Of a stretch of 64,000 nt of DNA, positions 49,483-57,735 are shown piece after piece. The DNA lies in contig DASXBJ010000106.1 in assembly GCA_036491755.1 (NCBI GenBank), positions 1-64,000 on the forward strand, read 5' to 3'. Both the position numbers and the translations under genes were made by a program. The stretch's first letter is position 1, and each line of letters begins with the position of its first letter. Under the pieces are notes generated by a model, which did not search any database, was not told the origin of the DNA, and worked only from the letters and a program-made list of their open reading frames with translations. This DNA comes from DASXBJ01 sp036491755. GTDB taxonomy: Bacteria; Chloroflexota; Dormibacteria; Dormibacterales; Dormibacteraceae.

Positions 49483-50426
49483 TCTTCCTCCCTCAGCAGG
49501 AGGCCGAGGAGCTCGGCGCCGAGGAAACCAGCGAGCCGGATCTGCAGCAGACCGGGCAGGGCGTGGGTATCAGGATCGGACCCGGTCCGTCCGTCCATCG
49601 CGGCTCCGGGGTCCGAACGGCCAGCCGATCGCTGCTCCTGGCGGGGGTCGTCCTCGTGGTCTTCGTCCTCTACGAGCTCACCTTGACCGGTCTTGCATAT
49701 CAGCGCAGCCAGGTCGCCCTGCTCGATCAATTCAAGCAGCTGATCTCGGCCACCAACCTCGACGATCCGGCGACCAGCCTGCCAGAGGGAAGCTCGGTGG
49801 CGATCCTGACCATCCCCGGCATCGGGGTCAACGACGTTGTGGTCGAGGGCAGCACGGCCGCCGACCTGAAGCTGGGCCCGGGTCACCTCCGCAACACGCC
49901 GCTGCCGGGAGAGTTCGGCAACGCCGTCCTGGCCGGACGGCGCACGACCTACGGCGCACCCTTCGCCGGGCTGGACCGGCTGGGCAAAGGCGACGTCATC
50001 GTCGTCACCACCGGGCAGGGCAGGTTCGAGTACGTCGTGGCCTCGGTGGGTCGGGTCGGGGCCGGGGTGGCCACGCCGCTCACCGGCACCCTTGACAGCA
50101 GGTTGACTTTGATCACCGCTGATCCGCAGTACATGCCGACCGGCCGCCTTGTGGTCGTCGCCATGCTGCGTGGCTCACCGGCGGCGATCGCGACGCGGCC
50201 CGAGGTCCCGATCACGGCGCAGGAGACGGGCCTTTCCGGCAACTGGCTGGGACTGCTGCTGGCGCTGATCTGGGGTCAGCTGCTGGCGGGCGCGATCTGG
50301 TTGACGATGCGACTCCGCCGAAGGTTGACCGCGTCGGTGACGCTCATGTTCGCGACGCCGGTGCTGCTGGCGCTCGGACTGCTGCTCTTCGGCAGCCTCG
50401 ACCTGGCGATGCCCGCGGCGCTCTGA
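49479..50426 (+). CDS. sortase-fold protein lacking catalytic His and Cys (pseudosortase)
   Basis: A 315-residue membrane protein. One N-terminal helix (SLLLAGVVLVVFVLYELTL), a sortase beta-barrel of class D/E type (GPGHLRNTPLPGEFGNAVLAG, RRTTYGAPFAGLDRLGKGD, SRLTLITADPQYMPTGRLVVVA) and two C-terminal helices. In active enzymes the barrel has AGHR and TLxTC; here the His is Arg154 and the Cys is Ala214, while the Arg of the triad (Arg223) remains. No Cys occurs anywhere in the protein, so transpeptidase activity is excluded. The ATG overlaps the PstS-like gene as ATGA. Confidence 0.88.
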   Translation: MIFLPQQEAEELGAEETSEPDLQQTGQGVGIRIGPGPSVHRGSGVRTASRSLLLAGVVLVVFVLYELTLTGLAYQRSQVALLDQFKQLISATNLDDPATSLPEGSSVAILTIPGIGVNDVVVEGSTAADLKLGPGHLRNTPLPGEFGNAVLAGRRTTYGAPFAGLDRLGKGDVIVVTTGQGRFEYVVASVGRVGAGVATPLTGTLDSRLTLITADPQYMPTGRLVVVAMLRGSPAAIATRPEVPITAQETGLSGNWLGLLLALIWGQLLAGAIWLTMRLRRRLTASVTLMFATPVLLALGLLLFGSLDLAMPAAL

Positions 50427-50457
50427 GTCGGGCGGGGTCCGCTGCCCGCGCTGCTCT

Positions 50458-50910
50458 CTACTCCTGGATCGTCTGCTGGACGATGACCGAGCCCGCGACC
50501 GGCGCCGTCGCAGACGTGCCATTCAGGTAGTACGAGATCGCCTGTGGCCCCTTGGGTAGATAGGAAAAGCTGCCTCCGGCGGGGATGGGGTCGGTCTGGA
50601 AGTGCAGGTGGTCGAAGACCACAACGACCGCTTCGTGCGTCATGTTCTTCCAGGTCACTGTCTGGCAGCACGGCGCCAGGAGCTGCTTGGGGTGAAACCC
50701 GACATCGGTGATCTGCACCGTGTAGCCCCAATCGAAGTTCGGGTCCGGGTGGACCGCCTCCTGGGCGGGATGATTCGTCACGGGCGCGGGGGACTGAGGT
50801 GGTGAGGTCGCGGGCGGGCCAGAGGAGACGGTGCTGTCGCAGCCGACCAGCGCAAGGGCTCCGAACACCGCCGCCAACACCAAAAGAGATGGCTTGATCA
50901 TGGTGCTCAT
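50458..50910 (-). CDS. cupredoxin-like lipoprotein
   Basis: A 150-residue exported lipoprotein. The signal peptide ends in a lipobox LALVGC, followed by a Ser/Pro-rich linker and a small cupredoxin-type beta barrel: VQITDVGFHPKQL, CQTVTWKNMTHEAVVVVFDHLHFQ, GGSFSYLPKGPQAISYYLNG. The His in MTHEA and Cys in APCCQT may be copper ligands, but the canonical CxxxxHxxM loop is not seen. Start at 50910 (MSTMIK) or 50901. It lies convergent with the pseudosortase and downstream of the third PstS-like gene. Confidence 0.75.
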   Translation of the reverse strand: MSTMIKPSLLVLAAVFGALALVGCDSTVSSGPPATSPPQSPAPVTNHPAQEAVHPDPNFDWGYTVQITDVGFHPKQLLAPCCQTVTWKNMTHEAVVVVFDHLHFQTDPIPAGGSFSYLPKGPQAISYYLNGTSATAPVAGSVIVQQTIQE

Positions 50911-50984
50911 GGTGTCCGGCCAGAATTGCATTTCGGCAACCGGCCATCTGAGAGATCGTTGCCGAGACGAAGGAGCTGGGAAAA

Positions 50985-51018
50985 GGAAAAGAGCCCGGCG
51001 CGCGCCGGGCCCTTTTCC
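50985..51018 (-). terminator. intrinsic terminator after the third PstS-like gene
   Basis: A 15-bp stem with one mismatch (GGAAAAG-A-GCCCGGC pairing with GCCGGGC-C-CTTTTCC) around a GCGC loop, 23 nt downstream of the stop codon on the minus strand, followed on that strand by a T-rich run (TCTTTTCCTTTTCCC). Confidence 0.8.
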
Positions 51019-51041
51019 AATCAGGTTGGCTTGAGTGCGAT

Positions 51042-52334
51042 CTAGGTCGTCAGCAGGCGGCAGTAGTCCTGGTTCGAGTCGCCGCTGCCGATGGTTCCAA
51101 GCGTCAGGGGCAGGAAGACCGATCCCTTCCCGGTGCCCAGCACCGACGGTGAAAGGGTGAGGTTTCCGCCCTGAATGGTGGCCTGAATCTCGGTGAAGTA
51201 GTTCAGCTGCTTGGCCGGGTCGACGTTGCTGAACGGGTCGGCAACGTGGCCGGTGAAGTTCGGATTGGTGGTGTGGGTGTCGGCCTGAGGCTTGCAGATC
51301 CAGCCCTCTTCGCCGACGTACTTGACCGTTGGGGCGTTGGAGCCGCCGCCGGCGCAGGTGGAGCGGCAGTAGACGTTGTAGAGCAGGCGGGTCCAGGCGT
51401 AGGAGCCGTTCTGCATCGTGGGGATCGAGACGCCGACGCCGTCGAGAAGTCCGGGCTTGACGCCGCCGGCGAACCAGGCCTGCTCGGCCCAGACTCCGAC
51501 GGAGAACGGCGCGATGGCGCTGTCCTGCGTGCCGGCCGCGACGATCGGGGCGTTGTTGTTCTCCGGGATGACCTGGGTACCGGGGCACAGGTCAGCGTCA
51601 ACCGTGCTGACGCCGCCCGCGGTGGCGAGGAAGGCGTTGAAGGTGGACTCGGTGCCCGACGAGGGCTGGAACGCGTACCGGGTCATGGCCACGTTCTGGC
51701 CGCCGACCTGGTTCCAGTTGACGTAGGTGCAGTCACCGTAGATGTGGTACAGGTCGAGCGGCGTGAGGCACGTCGTGTTGGGGTGCGCGGCGCAACCGCC
51801 GTGCGTGTTGTTCATGGCGTGGATGCCCGAGGCGGTCGTGCCGCGGTCCCATGCCTCCCAGATGATGGCGTCCTGGGCGTACGCGACGAAGCTGAGTCCG
51901 GTCAGGTCAGAAGACCGCGGACCGCGCGACGAGCGCGCGAAGTCGACGTGGGCGGTGCCCGGAGTGGTCTGGTGGTCGAGCTCGAAGATGCCCTCGCTCG
52001 AACCGACGAACCAGCCCTCATGGACCTGGTCGTGCGCGTAGTTCTCGCTGGTGATCGTTCCGGCCGGGTCCGGCGAGTAGCACTGGTTGTTGTGCACCTG
52101 GACCTCGGTCGGCGTCTGTGACGAGCCGATGTTGTTGCACCCGGCGGACAGTCCGTACAGCTGGTCCATGGCGTTCATCACGAACATGGTTGTGTCCGAG
52201 CCCTGGCCGAGGATGCTTGTCGGGATCGGCCCGGTCGGAGAGGCGTAGACCGTGGCGATGGCCAAGCTGGTGATAGCCACGCCAACACCCCCGGCGACCA
52301 CTCCAAGACTGAGCAGAAGCTTTCTGAACCTCAC
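51042..52334 (-). CDS. PstS-like substrate-binding protein
   Basis: A 430-residue exported protein, third PstS-like protein in the island. A signal peptide (FRKLLLSLGVVAGGVGVAITSLAIATVYA) precedes a PBP domain with GQGSDTTMFVMNAMDQLYG, FARSSRGPRSSDLTGLSFVAYAQDAI and LTPLDLYHIYGDCTYVNWNQVGG, a close match to PstS loops. Several Cys pairs suggest disulphides. It has no C-terminal anchor or lipobox, unlike its neighbours, so it may be released. The GTG at 52334 has AAGGAGGT 5 nt upstream. It is followed by a strong terminator. Confidence 0.85.
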   Translation of the reverse strand: MRFRKLLLSLGVVAGGVGVAITSLAIATVYASPTGPIPTSILGQGSDTTMFVMNAMDQLYGLSAGCNNIGSSQTPTEVQVHNNQCYSPDPAGTITSENYAHDQVHEGWFVGSSEGIFELDHQTTPGTAHVDFARSSRGPRSSDLTGLSFVAYAQDAIIWEAWDRGTTASGIHAMNNTHGGCAAHPNTTCLTPLDLYHIYGDCTYVNWNQVGGQNVAMTRYAFQPSSGTESTFNAFLATAGGVSTVDADLCPGTQVIPENNNAPIVAAGTQDSAIAPFSVGVWAEQAWFAGGVKPGLLDGVGVSIPTMQNGSYAWTRLLYNVYCRSTCAGGGSNAPTVKYVGEEGWICKPQADTHTTNPNFTGHVADPFSNVDPAKQLNYFTEIQATIQGGNLTLSPSVLGTGKGSVFLPLTLGTIGSGDSNQDYCRLLTT

Positions 52335-52550
52335 GCGTTACCTCCTTGATTGATGCCGGTTGGCGCCATTTCCGTCAATTCGTCTCCTTGGTGAAATGGA
52401 CCCGCGCAAAACGGATCCGGGCCGGCGGCACTGTGAGGCATCTTGGAGAAGCGATGTGGCCCATCCGTGGCCCGAGACCGAACGGGGCCTGCACAGTGGG
52501 TGTCCAACGGTCGAACGTTTGGCCAGAATTCGGTAACAGCCGCCTCGAGT

Positions 52551-53264
52551 TCAGCGACGATCGATGAATCGGTACCCCAGCCCGCGCACCGTGACTATGT
52601 ATTCGGGGTTGTGCGGGTCGCTCTCGATCTTCTGACGCAATCGCTTGACGTGAACGTCAAGGGTCTTGGTGTCCCCGAAGTAATCGTGGCCCCAGACCTC
52701 TGAGATCAGGTAGCTGCGGGTGCGCAGCCGGCCCTTGCCGACCAGGAACGTCTCGAGCAGCTTGAACTCCTTCGGTGTGAGCATCACGCTCCTGTCCCTG
52801 ACTCGGACCTCGTGGCGGCCGACGTCCATGACCAGCGGCCCTCCGACGAGAACGCCCACCTGGGCGGCTGGAGCGACCATCGTGGCGCGGCGATGCTGGG
52901 CCCGGACGCGTGAAACCAGCTCACGCATGGAGAACGGCTTGGTGATGTAGTCGTCAGCGCCGATCTCCAGGCCGGCCACCTTGTCCGCTTCGGAGTCTTT
53001 GGCCGTGATGATCATGATCGGGATGGTCGACTCGGCCCTCACGATCCGGCACACGTCCAGGCCCGACAGCTTCGGCAGCATCAGATCGAGGAGGATCAGC
53101 GCGGGTGGGTCGGAGCGAAACCGCTCGATCGCCCCCTCGCCGTCACTCGCGATGACGACTGTGAAGCCCTCCCGCTCGAGCGAGTACTCGATGCTCTCGG
53201 CGATGGCGGGCTCGTCTTCGATGATCAGGATGTGCGGGGCCGCGATCACATCAGCCGTCGTCAC
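52551..53264 (-). CDS. phoB: OmpR/PhoB family response regulator (PhoP/PhoB-like)
   Basis: A 237-residue regulator. The receiver has the acidic pair in ILIIEDEPA, the phosphoacceptor Asp in LILLDLMLPKLSG, MIITAKDSE and KPFSMRELV; the C-terminal winged helix has TPKEFKLLETFLVGKGRLRTRSYLISEVWGHDYFGDTKTLDVHVKRLRQKIE and YIVTVRGLGYRF. It is the likely partner of the PhoR-like kinase and should bind the PHO box. The GTG at 53264 has GGAGG 9 nt upstream; the frame opens at 53318. Not adjacent to the kinase gene. Confidence 0.9.
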   Translation of the reverse strand: MTTADVIAAPHILIIEDEPAIAESIEYSLEREGFTVVIASDGEGAIERFRSDPPALILLDLMLPKLSGLDVCRIVRAESTIPIMIITAKDSEADKVAGLEIGADDYITKPFSMRELVSRVRAQHRRATMVAPAAQVGVLVGGPLVMDVGRHEVRVRDRSVMLTPKEFKLLETFLVGKGRLRTRSYLISEVWGHDYFGDTKTLDVHVKRLRQKIESDPHNPEYIVTVRGLGYRFIDRR

Positions 53265-53325
53265 GTCTTTTTTCCTCCATTTCCTTCCCTCGCGACGCTG
53301 AACAGCCTTGCGTCCCATTGGCGGC

Positions 53326-54495
53326 TCATGCTTTCAACTGCGGATTCAGCGTCTGCGCCAGCAACGGGGCGAACAGGCGAGCGCCTTTGACGTTCAGGTG
53401 GAGCGGGTCGAACCAGAGCTGCGGGTCGTCGGGCACGGCCGCACCCAGATCAACCACCGGGACCGCAAGTACCTGCGCCAACGCTCGAGCCGCCCCCGGA
53501 AACTGGCCGGCCGCGGCCGCGTCGCTGCTGCGAATCGAGCTGTGGAACGGCGGTTCGAGGAACACCACCTGGGCGCCCCCGGCCCGCGCTCGCCCGACCA
53601 TGTCGCGCTCGTCGGCCATGAGCTGGTCAGAGAGGCTGTAGTGGGCGACGAAGTCCGCCTGGTACACAGCCACCAGGCCATCGGCCTGCGCGGCCGTCAT
53701 CTCATGGTTGGGTCGAGCCGCCGCGCCGACCTCGCAAGGAGTGGCCTGCTGGAGCTCCCACGGCATGGGCCGCGCGGCTTGAAACAAGCGGCGCATCCGG
53801 TTCACGATCGGGCACTCGAGGGCGCCGATCGAGGGGTAGTACGCGATTGACGGCAGGGCGAGGCCGGTCGCCAGCTCAGCGCGGTTGGGATCGTTCTGGA
53901 AGGCGAGCGAGTAGTAACCCGGGTCAATGGTGCTGGAGAGCTGCCAGATATCGCTGGTCAGTGGGTCCCGGCCGCACTCCCTGCACACGGCGTTGGCGTT
54001 GAACATTGGCGCCTCGAGAGTGAGCACGACGACCTTGGGCCGGGTCGTTTGGGCCATCACGCGGTACATCACGATGTCGAGCAGCGCCGGCTGGGCAGCG
54101 CCGATCCCCATTGCCTTGACGCTCACGCGGCGCCCGGCCAGCGAAGACAGGTCGGATGACAGTCCGCCGACGTCGACATCGGTGCGGCTCTCCGACGGCC
54201 CGAGAAAGAGGATGTCCGGGGCGGGCGCAGAGGCGTAGGCCCGCCACTGAGAGTAGATATCGGTGCCGCTTTCCAGGCGGCTGTAGAGATAGTGGCCGGC
54301 TGGGATGCTCACGGGTTGGATGAGCACGGCGAGCGCCGCCAGGATGATGAGCGCGCGAACCGCCCGCCGCCGCCGGGCCGCGGTGAGGGGCGGCGGCAGC
54401 GGCGCGAGGATCTCGGCATGGCGGCGACGTGGAGGCGACGCGGTCGAGAGCGAAGCAGCGTCCGACTCGCGCGTGGCGACTGCCAGTTCAGCCAT
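53326..54495 (-). CDS. SGNH-type acyl carbohydrate partner protein
   Basis: A 389-residue protein with one N-terminal helix (RALIILAALAVLIQPVSI) and an extracytoplasmic SGNH hydrolase-like domain. The SGNH nucleophile block is LFLGPSESRTD, and the catalytic Asp-His pair lies in WFDPLHLNVKGA. It overlaps the MBOAT gene as ATGA, the same arrangement as AlgI-AlgX or DltB-DltD pairs, in which the MBOAT passes an acyl group across the membrane and the SGNH protein attaches it to a polysaccharide. Acyl donor and polymer are unknown. Confidence 0.87.
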   Translation of the reverse strand: MAELAVATRESDAASLSTASPPRRRHAEILAPLPPPLTAARRRRAVRALIILAALAVLIQPVSIPAGHYLYSRLESGTDIYSQWRAYASAPAPDILFLGPSESRTDVDVGGLSSDLSSLAGRRVSVKAMGIGAAQPALLDIVMYRVMAQTTRPKVVVLTLEAPMFNANAVCRECGRDPLTSDIWQLSSTIDPGYYSLAFQNDPNRAELATGLALPSIAYYPSIGALECPIVNRMRRLFQAARPMPWELQQATPCEVGAAARPNHEMTAAQADGLVAVYQADFVAHYSLSDQLMADERDMVGRARAGGAQVVFLEPPFHSSIRSSDAAAAGQFPGAARALAQVLAVPVVDLGAAVPDDPQLWFDPLHLNVKGARLFAPLLAQTLNPQLKA

Positions 54496-55982
54496 CAGAA
54501 CTGGAAATACACGAAACGCTGCGTGCTCAGGTTGATCGCCGCGCCGGCCACGGCGAAGTAGAGGGCGACAGCGGAAAGGCTCGCCACGTAGGCGGGGCGC
54601 ATCAGGCTGGACAGCTCCAGCCGCGAGATCCATTCGCGAGGCTTCCAGCGCTCCATCGCGATCTGGATCCCGACCGTGGCGCCAAAGATCCCGGCGATCT
54701 GAAGAACCTCGAGCGAATTGAGGAGCTGGAACCCAGGTGCGCCGGTAAACATCACCTTCCAGAAATGAAGTGCGCCGGTGACCGGCACCACGAAGAGCAC
54801 GAGCGTGACGAGGATGAGCAGTTGGGTCTGCGCCCAGACCGCGATGGTCCTCACTCGCGCCAGCGACTTCCGGCGCCACACGCGGACCTCGAGAATGCGA
54901 TCCACCACCACCCACAGCCCGCACATCAGGCCGAAGGCGACGAAGTGGACTGCAGCACCGTGCCACAGTCCGACCAGGGCGAAGGTGACCATCACCGCGA
55001 GGATCAGCCTCACGTTGATTCGAAAGCGCTTCAGGCCCCTCGCGGTAACTAGGGGTTGGAAGACGTAATCGCGCATCCAGAACGACAGCGACATGTGCCA
55101 GCGCTGCCACAGGTTCTGGAAGCTTCGCGAGAGGTACGGCGCGTTGAAGTTCAGGGGGATGCGGTAGCCGAGGAGCTGCGCCGAGCCACGCGCGATGTCC
55201 GAGTATGCGGAAAAATCGAAATAGATCTGGATCCACCAGGCAAGCGAGCCAAACCAGGCGTCGCCGGCCCCGACCTGGCCGGGATGGGAATAGACCAGCA
55301 CCACCAGCCTGGCCACGGTGTCGGCGATGACCGCTTTTTTGAAAAGGCCGACCGCAATCAGCTCCAAGCCTTCGAGGAACACCGAGACGTTGAACGCGGG
55401 CTTCTCGCGGACCTGCTCGTCGAAGTCCTCATAGCGCTTGATCGGTCCGGCGATCTGCGTCGGGAAAAATGCGGGAAAGAGCGCGAAGCGGATTGGGTTG
55501 AGGATGGGCTCGGTACCGCGGAACAGGTCGATCTGATAGTGAACAAACTCGAAGGTGAAGAACGAAAGGCCGAGGGGCAGGATGAGCTGCACGACCGGCA
55601 GTGACCCGCGGCCTCCGACCAGTGCCGCGATGCTGTTCACGGTGCCGTCCAGGAAGCCGAGGTACTTGAACACGCCAAGGGCGGCGAGATCGACCGCGAT
55701 GGCCAGCGCCAGGAGGCCGCGCCGGCGAGGAGTGCTGCGGCCCTGCAGGATCCCGGCCAGGTAGTTGAAGGCCGTAAGGCTCAGGATCAGCGCGAGGTAC
55801 GGAGGGCTCCAGTAGGCGTAGAAGAAGTAGCTCGCCGCCAGGAGAAACGCCGGCCGCCAGTCCCGCGGCAGTGCCCAGTTGAGCGCCACGACAGTCCCGA
55901 GAAAGAGAATGTACGGCTCGCTGTTGAAAAGCACGTGCGCCGAACCGTGCCCGAATCGAGTTGCTTTCCGGTAACGCGCCAT
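54495..55982 (-). CDS. MBOAT family O-acyltransferase (AlgI/DltB-like)
   Basis: A 495-residue integral membrane acyltransferase with about 11-12 helices. The start VLFNSEPYILFLGTVV, the FPTQIAGPIKRYEDF loop, DIARGSAQLLGYRIPLNFNAPY and SRSFQNLWQRWHMSLSFWMRDYVFQPL are family hallmarks; the catalytic His is in GLWHGAAVHFVAFGL. It moves acyl groups through the membrane for O-acylation of an exported glycan, with the SGNH protein. The ATG at 55982 is listed; the GTG at 55934 fits the usual MLFNS start better. Confidence 0.92.
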   Translation of the reverse strand: MARYRKATRFGHGSAHVLFNSEPYILFLGTVVALNWALPRDWRPAFLLAASYFFYAYWSPPYLALILSLTAFNYLAGILQGRSTPRRRGLLALAIAVDLAALGVFKYLGFLDGTVNSIAALVGGRGSLPVVQLILPLGLSFFTFEFVHYQIDLFRGTEPILNPIRFALFPAFFPTQIAGPIKRYEDFDEQVREKPAFNVSVFLEGLELIAVGLFKKAVIADTVARLVVLVYSHPGQVGAGDAWFGSLAWWIQIYFDFSAYSDIARGSAQLLGYRIPLNFNAPYLSRSFQNLWQRWHMSLSFWMRDYVFQPLVTARGLKRFRINVRLILAVMVTFALVGLWHGAAVHFVAFGLMCGLWVVVDRILEVRVWRRKSLARVRTIAVWAQTQLLILVTLVLFVVPVTGALHFWKVMFTGAPGFQLLNSLEVLQIAGIFGATVGIQIAMERWKPREWISRLELSSLMRPAYVASLSAVALYFAVAGAAINLSTQRFVYFQF

Positions 55983-56058
55983 GGCGGCACGGTTGCAGCC
56001 TTGTAAAGGCCGGATCCATAAGCATTGCCTTATGGCCGATTGGGGAGCAGTTTGGAAA

Positions 56059-56080
56059 TGTTCACCTTTGTGACACCTTG
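56059..56080 (+). promoter_or_regulatory. two-unit PHO-box-like direct repeat
   Basis: TGTTCACCTTT and GTGACACCTTG lie head to tail with 11-bp phasing and share the CACCTT core with the pst PHO box. They are 128 bp before the response regulator at 56209 and 76 bp before the MBOAT start on the other strand. Only two units and partial match, so uncertain. Confidence 0.35.
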
Positions 56081-56208
56081 TTGATCCTGCCGTTCCAGGC
56101 CCGTTAGTCCGCTCTTAACTGTTGCCGTCCAGGATTCATCCAGCCGGGAGGCGTTCGGTAGGGGTTGCCTCCGGGGTGCGTTCCTTCTTGGGAGAAAGGG
56201 GTAAGAAA

Positions 56209-56991
56209 ATGCCGAGTGTGCTCTCGGACCCACGTTTTGACGAGCGGTCTTTCATTCTCGCCCTGGATAAAGATCCACTGCAGCTTGAGATGACGTCGAT
56301 GCTCCTCAAGCGTGACGGTCACGAACCAATCACAACTTCAGATCCCGACGCGGCGTTTCAGATGCTCGGCACGCAGCAGATCGACCTCGTCCTGCTCGAC
56401 GCATCGTTCCCGCGCCACGATGGCCATCGCGTCGGTCAGCACATCCGCCAGCTGAAGCCCACCATGCCCATCGTCGTCGTCTCCGAGCGCCGCGATGACG
56501 ACCGGGTCGTCAGGAGCCTGCTCGAGTTCGCCGACGATTTCGTGGCCAAGCCGTTTGTTCCACGGGAGCTGCTCGCCCGAATCCACGCCGTCCTGCGCAG
56601 GGCGGGCCTGGCGCACAGCACGCGCGGCGTCGACGGAAGCATCGTCGTGGGAGAGATCTCTCTCAACCGTCACCTCATGCAGGCGTCGATCGGCGGCAAA
56701 GTCATCGGCCTCACGCCACGCGAGCTCTCGCTGCTCGCCGTCCTCATGACGAATCCGGATCGTGTCCTGAGCCGCAGCCAGATCGTGCGCCTGGCCTGGG
56801 GTCACGAGTTCAGCGGTTGCCTGAAGACGGTGGACGTCTGCGTGCAGCGGCTGCGCAAGAAGATGACGCCCCACCTCGTGGGCCCGGACTACATCCAGGC
56901 GGTGCGGGGGTTTGGCTACAAGCTCGAGAGCCGCAAGCGGCAGATGGTTCCGTCGAGGCTCCACCTGGAGGCTGCGGCCGCAACAGCGTAG
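56209..56991 (+). CDS. OmpR family response regulator
   Basis: A 260-residue regulator. The receiver carries the acidic residues in LALDKDPLQLEM, the phosphoacceptor Asp in LVLLDASFPRHDG and Lys in VAKPFVPREL; the winged helix has LTPRELSLLAVLMTNPDRVLSRSQIVRLAWGHEFSG, VDVCVQRLRKKM and YIQAVRGFGYKLES. The second acidic residue near the N terminus is Lys-spaced (DKD), an unusual form. The ATG at 56209 has AAAGGGG 8 nt upstream. It is followed by the polysaccharide genes on the same strand and may control them. No kinase is nearby. Confidence 0.88.
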   Translation: MPSVLSDPRFDERSFILALDKDPLQLEMTSMLLKRDGHEPITTSDPDAAFQMLGTQQIDLVLLDASFPRHDGHRVGQHIRQLKPTMPIVVVSERRDDDRVVRSLLEFADDFVAKPFVPRELLARIHAVLRRAGLAHSTRGVDGSIVVGEISLNRHLMQASIGGKVIGLTPRELSLLAVLMTNPDRVLSRSQIVRLAWGHEFSGCLKTVDVCVQRLRKKMTPHLVGPDYIQAVRGFGYKLESRKRQMVPSRLHLEAAAATA

Positions 56992-57050
56992 TTGCGAGGC
57001 ATTCTGCCTCCGTTACCGGAACGACATCGCGAGGCGCGACAGTCGGTCGC

Positions 57051-57731
57051 ATGAGTGCGATCGGCTACGGGCAGACAGATGGTTGGGCGCACGGCTTCGT
57101 CTTTACCGCTCACCGCAGACGGCAGAGTGGTGTTCCGGGGCTGCTGAAAAGAGTGCTCGACGTGAGCGTGGCGGCCGCGGCGCTGGCGGTGCTTGCCGCC
57201 CCGATGCTCGTGGTTGCCATTGCGATACGACTTGATTCGCGAGGTCCCGTGATGATCTGGCAGGAACGCCTGGGACGTGACGGCAAGCCGTTCCGCATGT
57301 ACAAGTTCCGCTCCATGGTTGCCGGCGCGCACGATCTCCTCGACGGACTGCGAGGGCTCAACGAAGCGTCAGGTCCTCTCTTCAAGATGGCAAAAGATCC
57401 GAGGGTCACGCGCTTCGGTCGGTATTTGCGGCGCGCGAGCTTCGACGAGACGCCGCAGCTGATCAACGTCCTGAAGGGCGAGATGAGCCTGGTCGGCCCA
57501 AGGCCGCCGTTTGCCCACGAGGTCGCGCACGACCCGATCCGGCAGTCAATTCGATTGCAGGCCACCCCGGGGATGACCGGCCTGTGGCAGGTCAGCGGCC
57601 GGAGCGACCTTCCCTACGAGACGATGGTCAGCCTCGACGTTCGGTACCTCGAGGAGTGGACTTTGCGGCGGGACGTCAAGATCCTGATCCAGACTCCCGC
57701 GGCAGTGCTGTCGGGCAGGGGAGCGCGCTGA
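57051..57731 (+). CDS. undecaprenyl-phosphate sugar phosphotransferase (WcaJ/PglC type)
   Basis: A 226-residue bacterial sugar transferase that starts glycan assembly by moving a sugar-1-phosphate to undecaprenyl phosphate. The N-terminal re-entrant helix (LLKRVLDVSVAAAALAVLAAPMLVVAIAIRLDSRGPVMIWQERLGR), FRMYKFRSM, FGRYLRRASFDETPQLINVLKGEMSLVGPRPP and TPGMTGLWQVSGRS cover the conserved domain. It is the short, monotopic form without the extra N-terminal helices of WcaJ. The ATG at 57051 has no clear RBS; another start closer to the helix is possible. Confidence 0.9.
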   Translation: MSAIGYGQTDGWAHGFVFTAHRRRQSGVPGLLKRVLDVSVAAAALAVLAAPMLVVAIAIRLDSRGPVMIWQERLGRDGKPFRMYKFRSMVAGAHDLLDGLRGLNEASGPLFKMAKDPRVTRFGRYLRRASFDETPQLINVLKGEMSLVGPRPPFAHEVAHDPIRQSIRLQATPGMTGLWQVSGRSDLPYETMVSLDVRYLEEWTLRRDVKILIQTPAAVLSGRGAR

Positions 57732-57735
57732 GCTT

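Noticed and set aside
52335..52550. PHO box upstream of the third PstS-like gene
   Set aside because: Single TTTCACC and GGACACC words occur, but no consecutive 11-bp units could be aligned.
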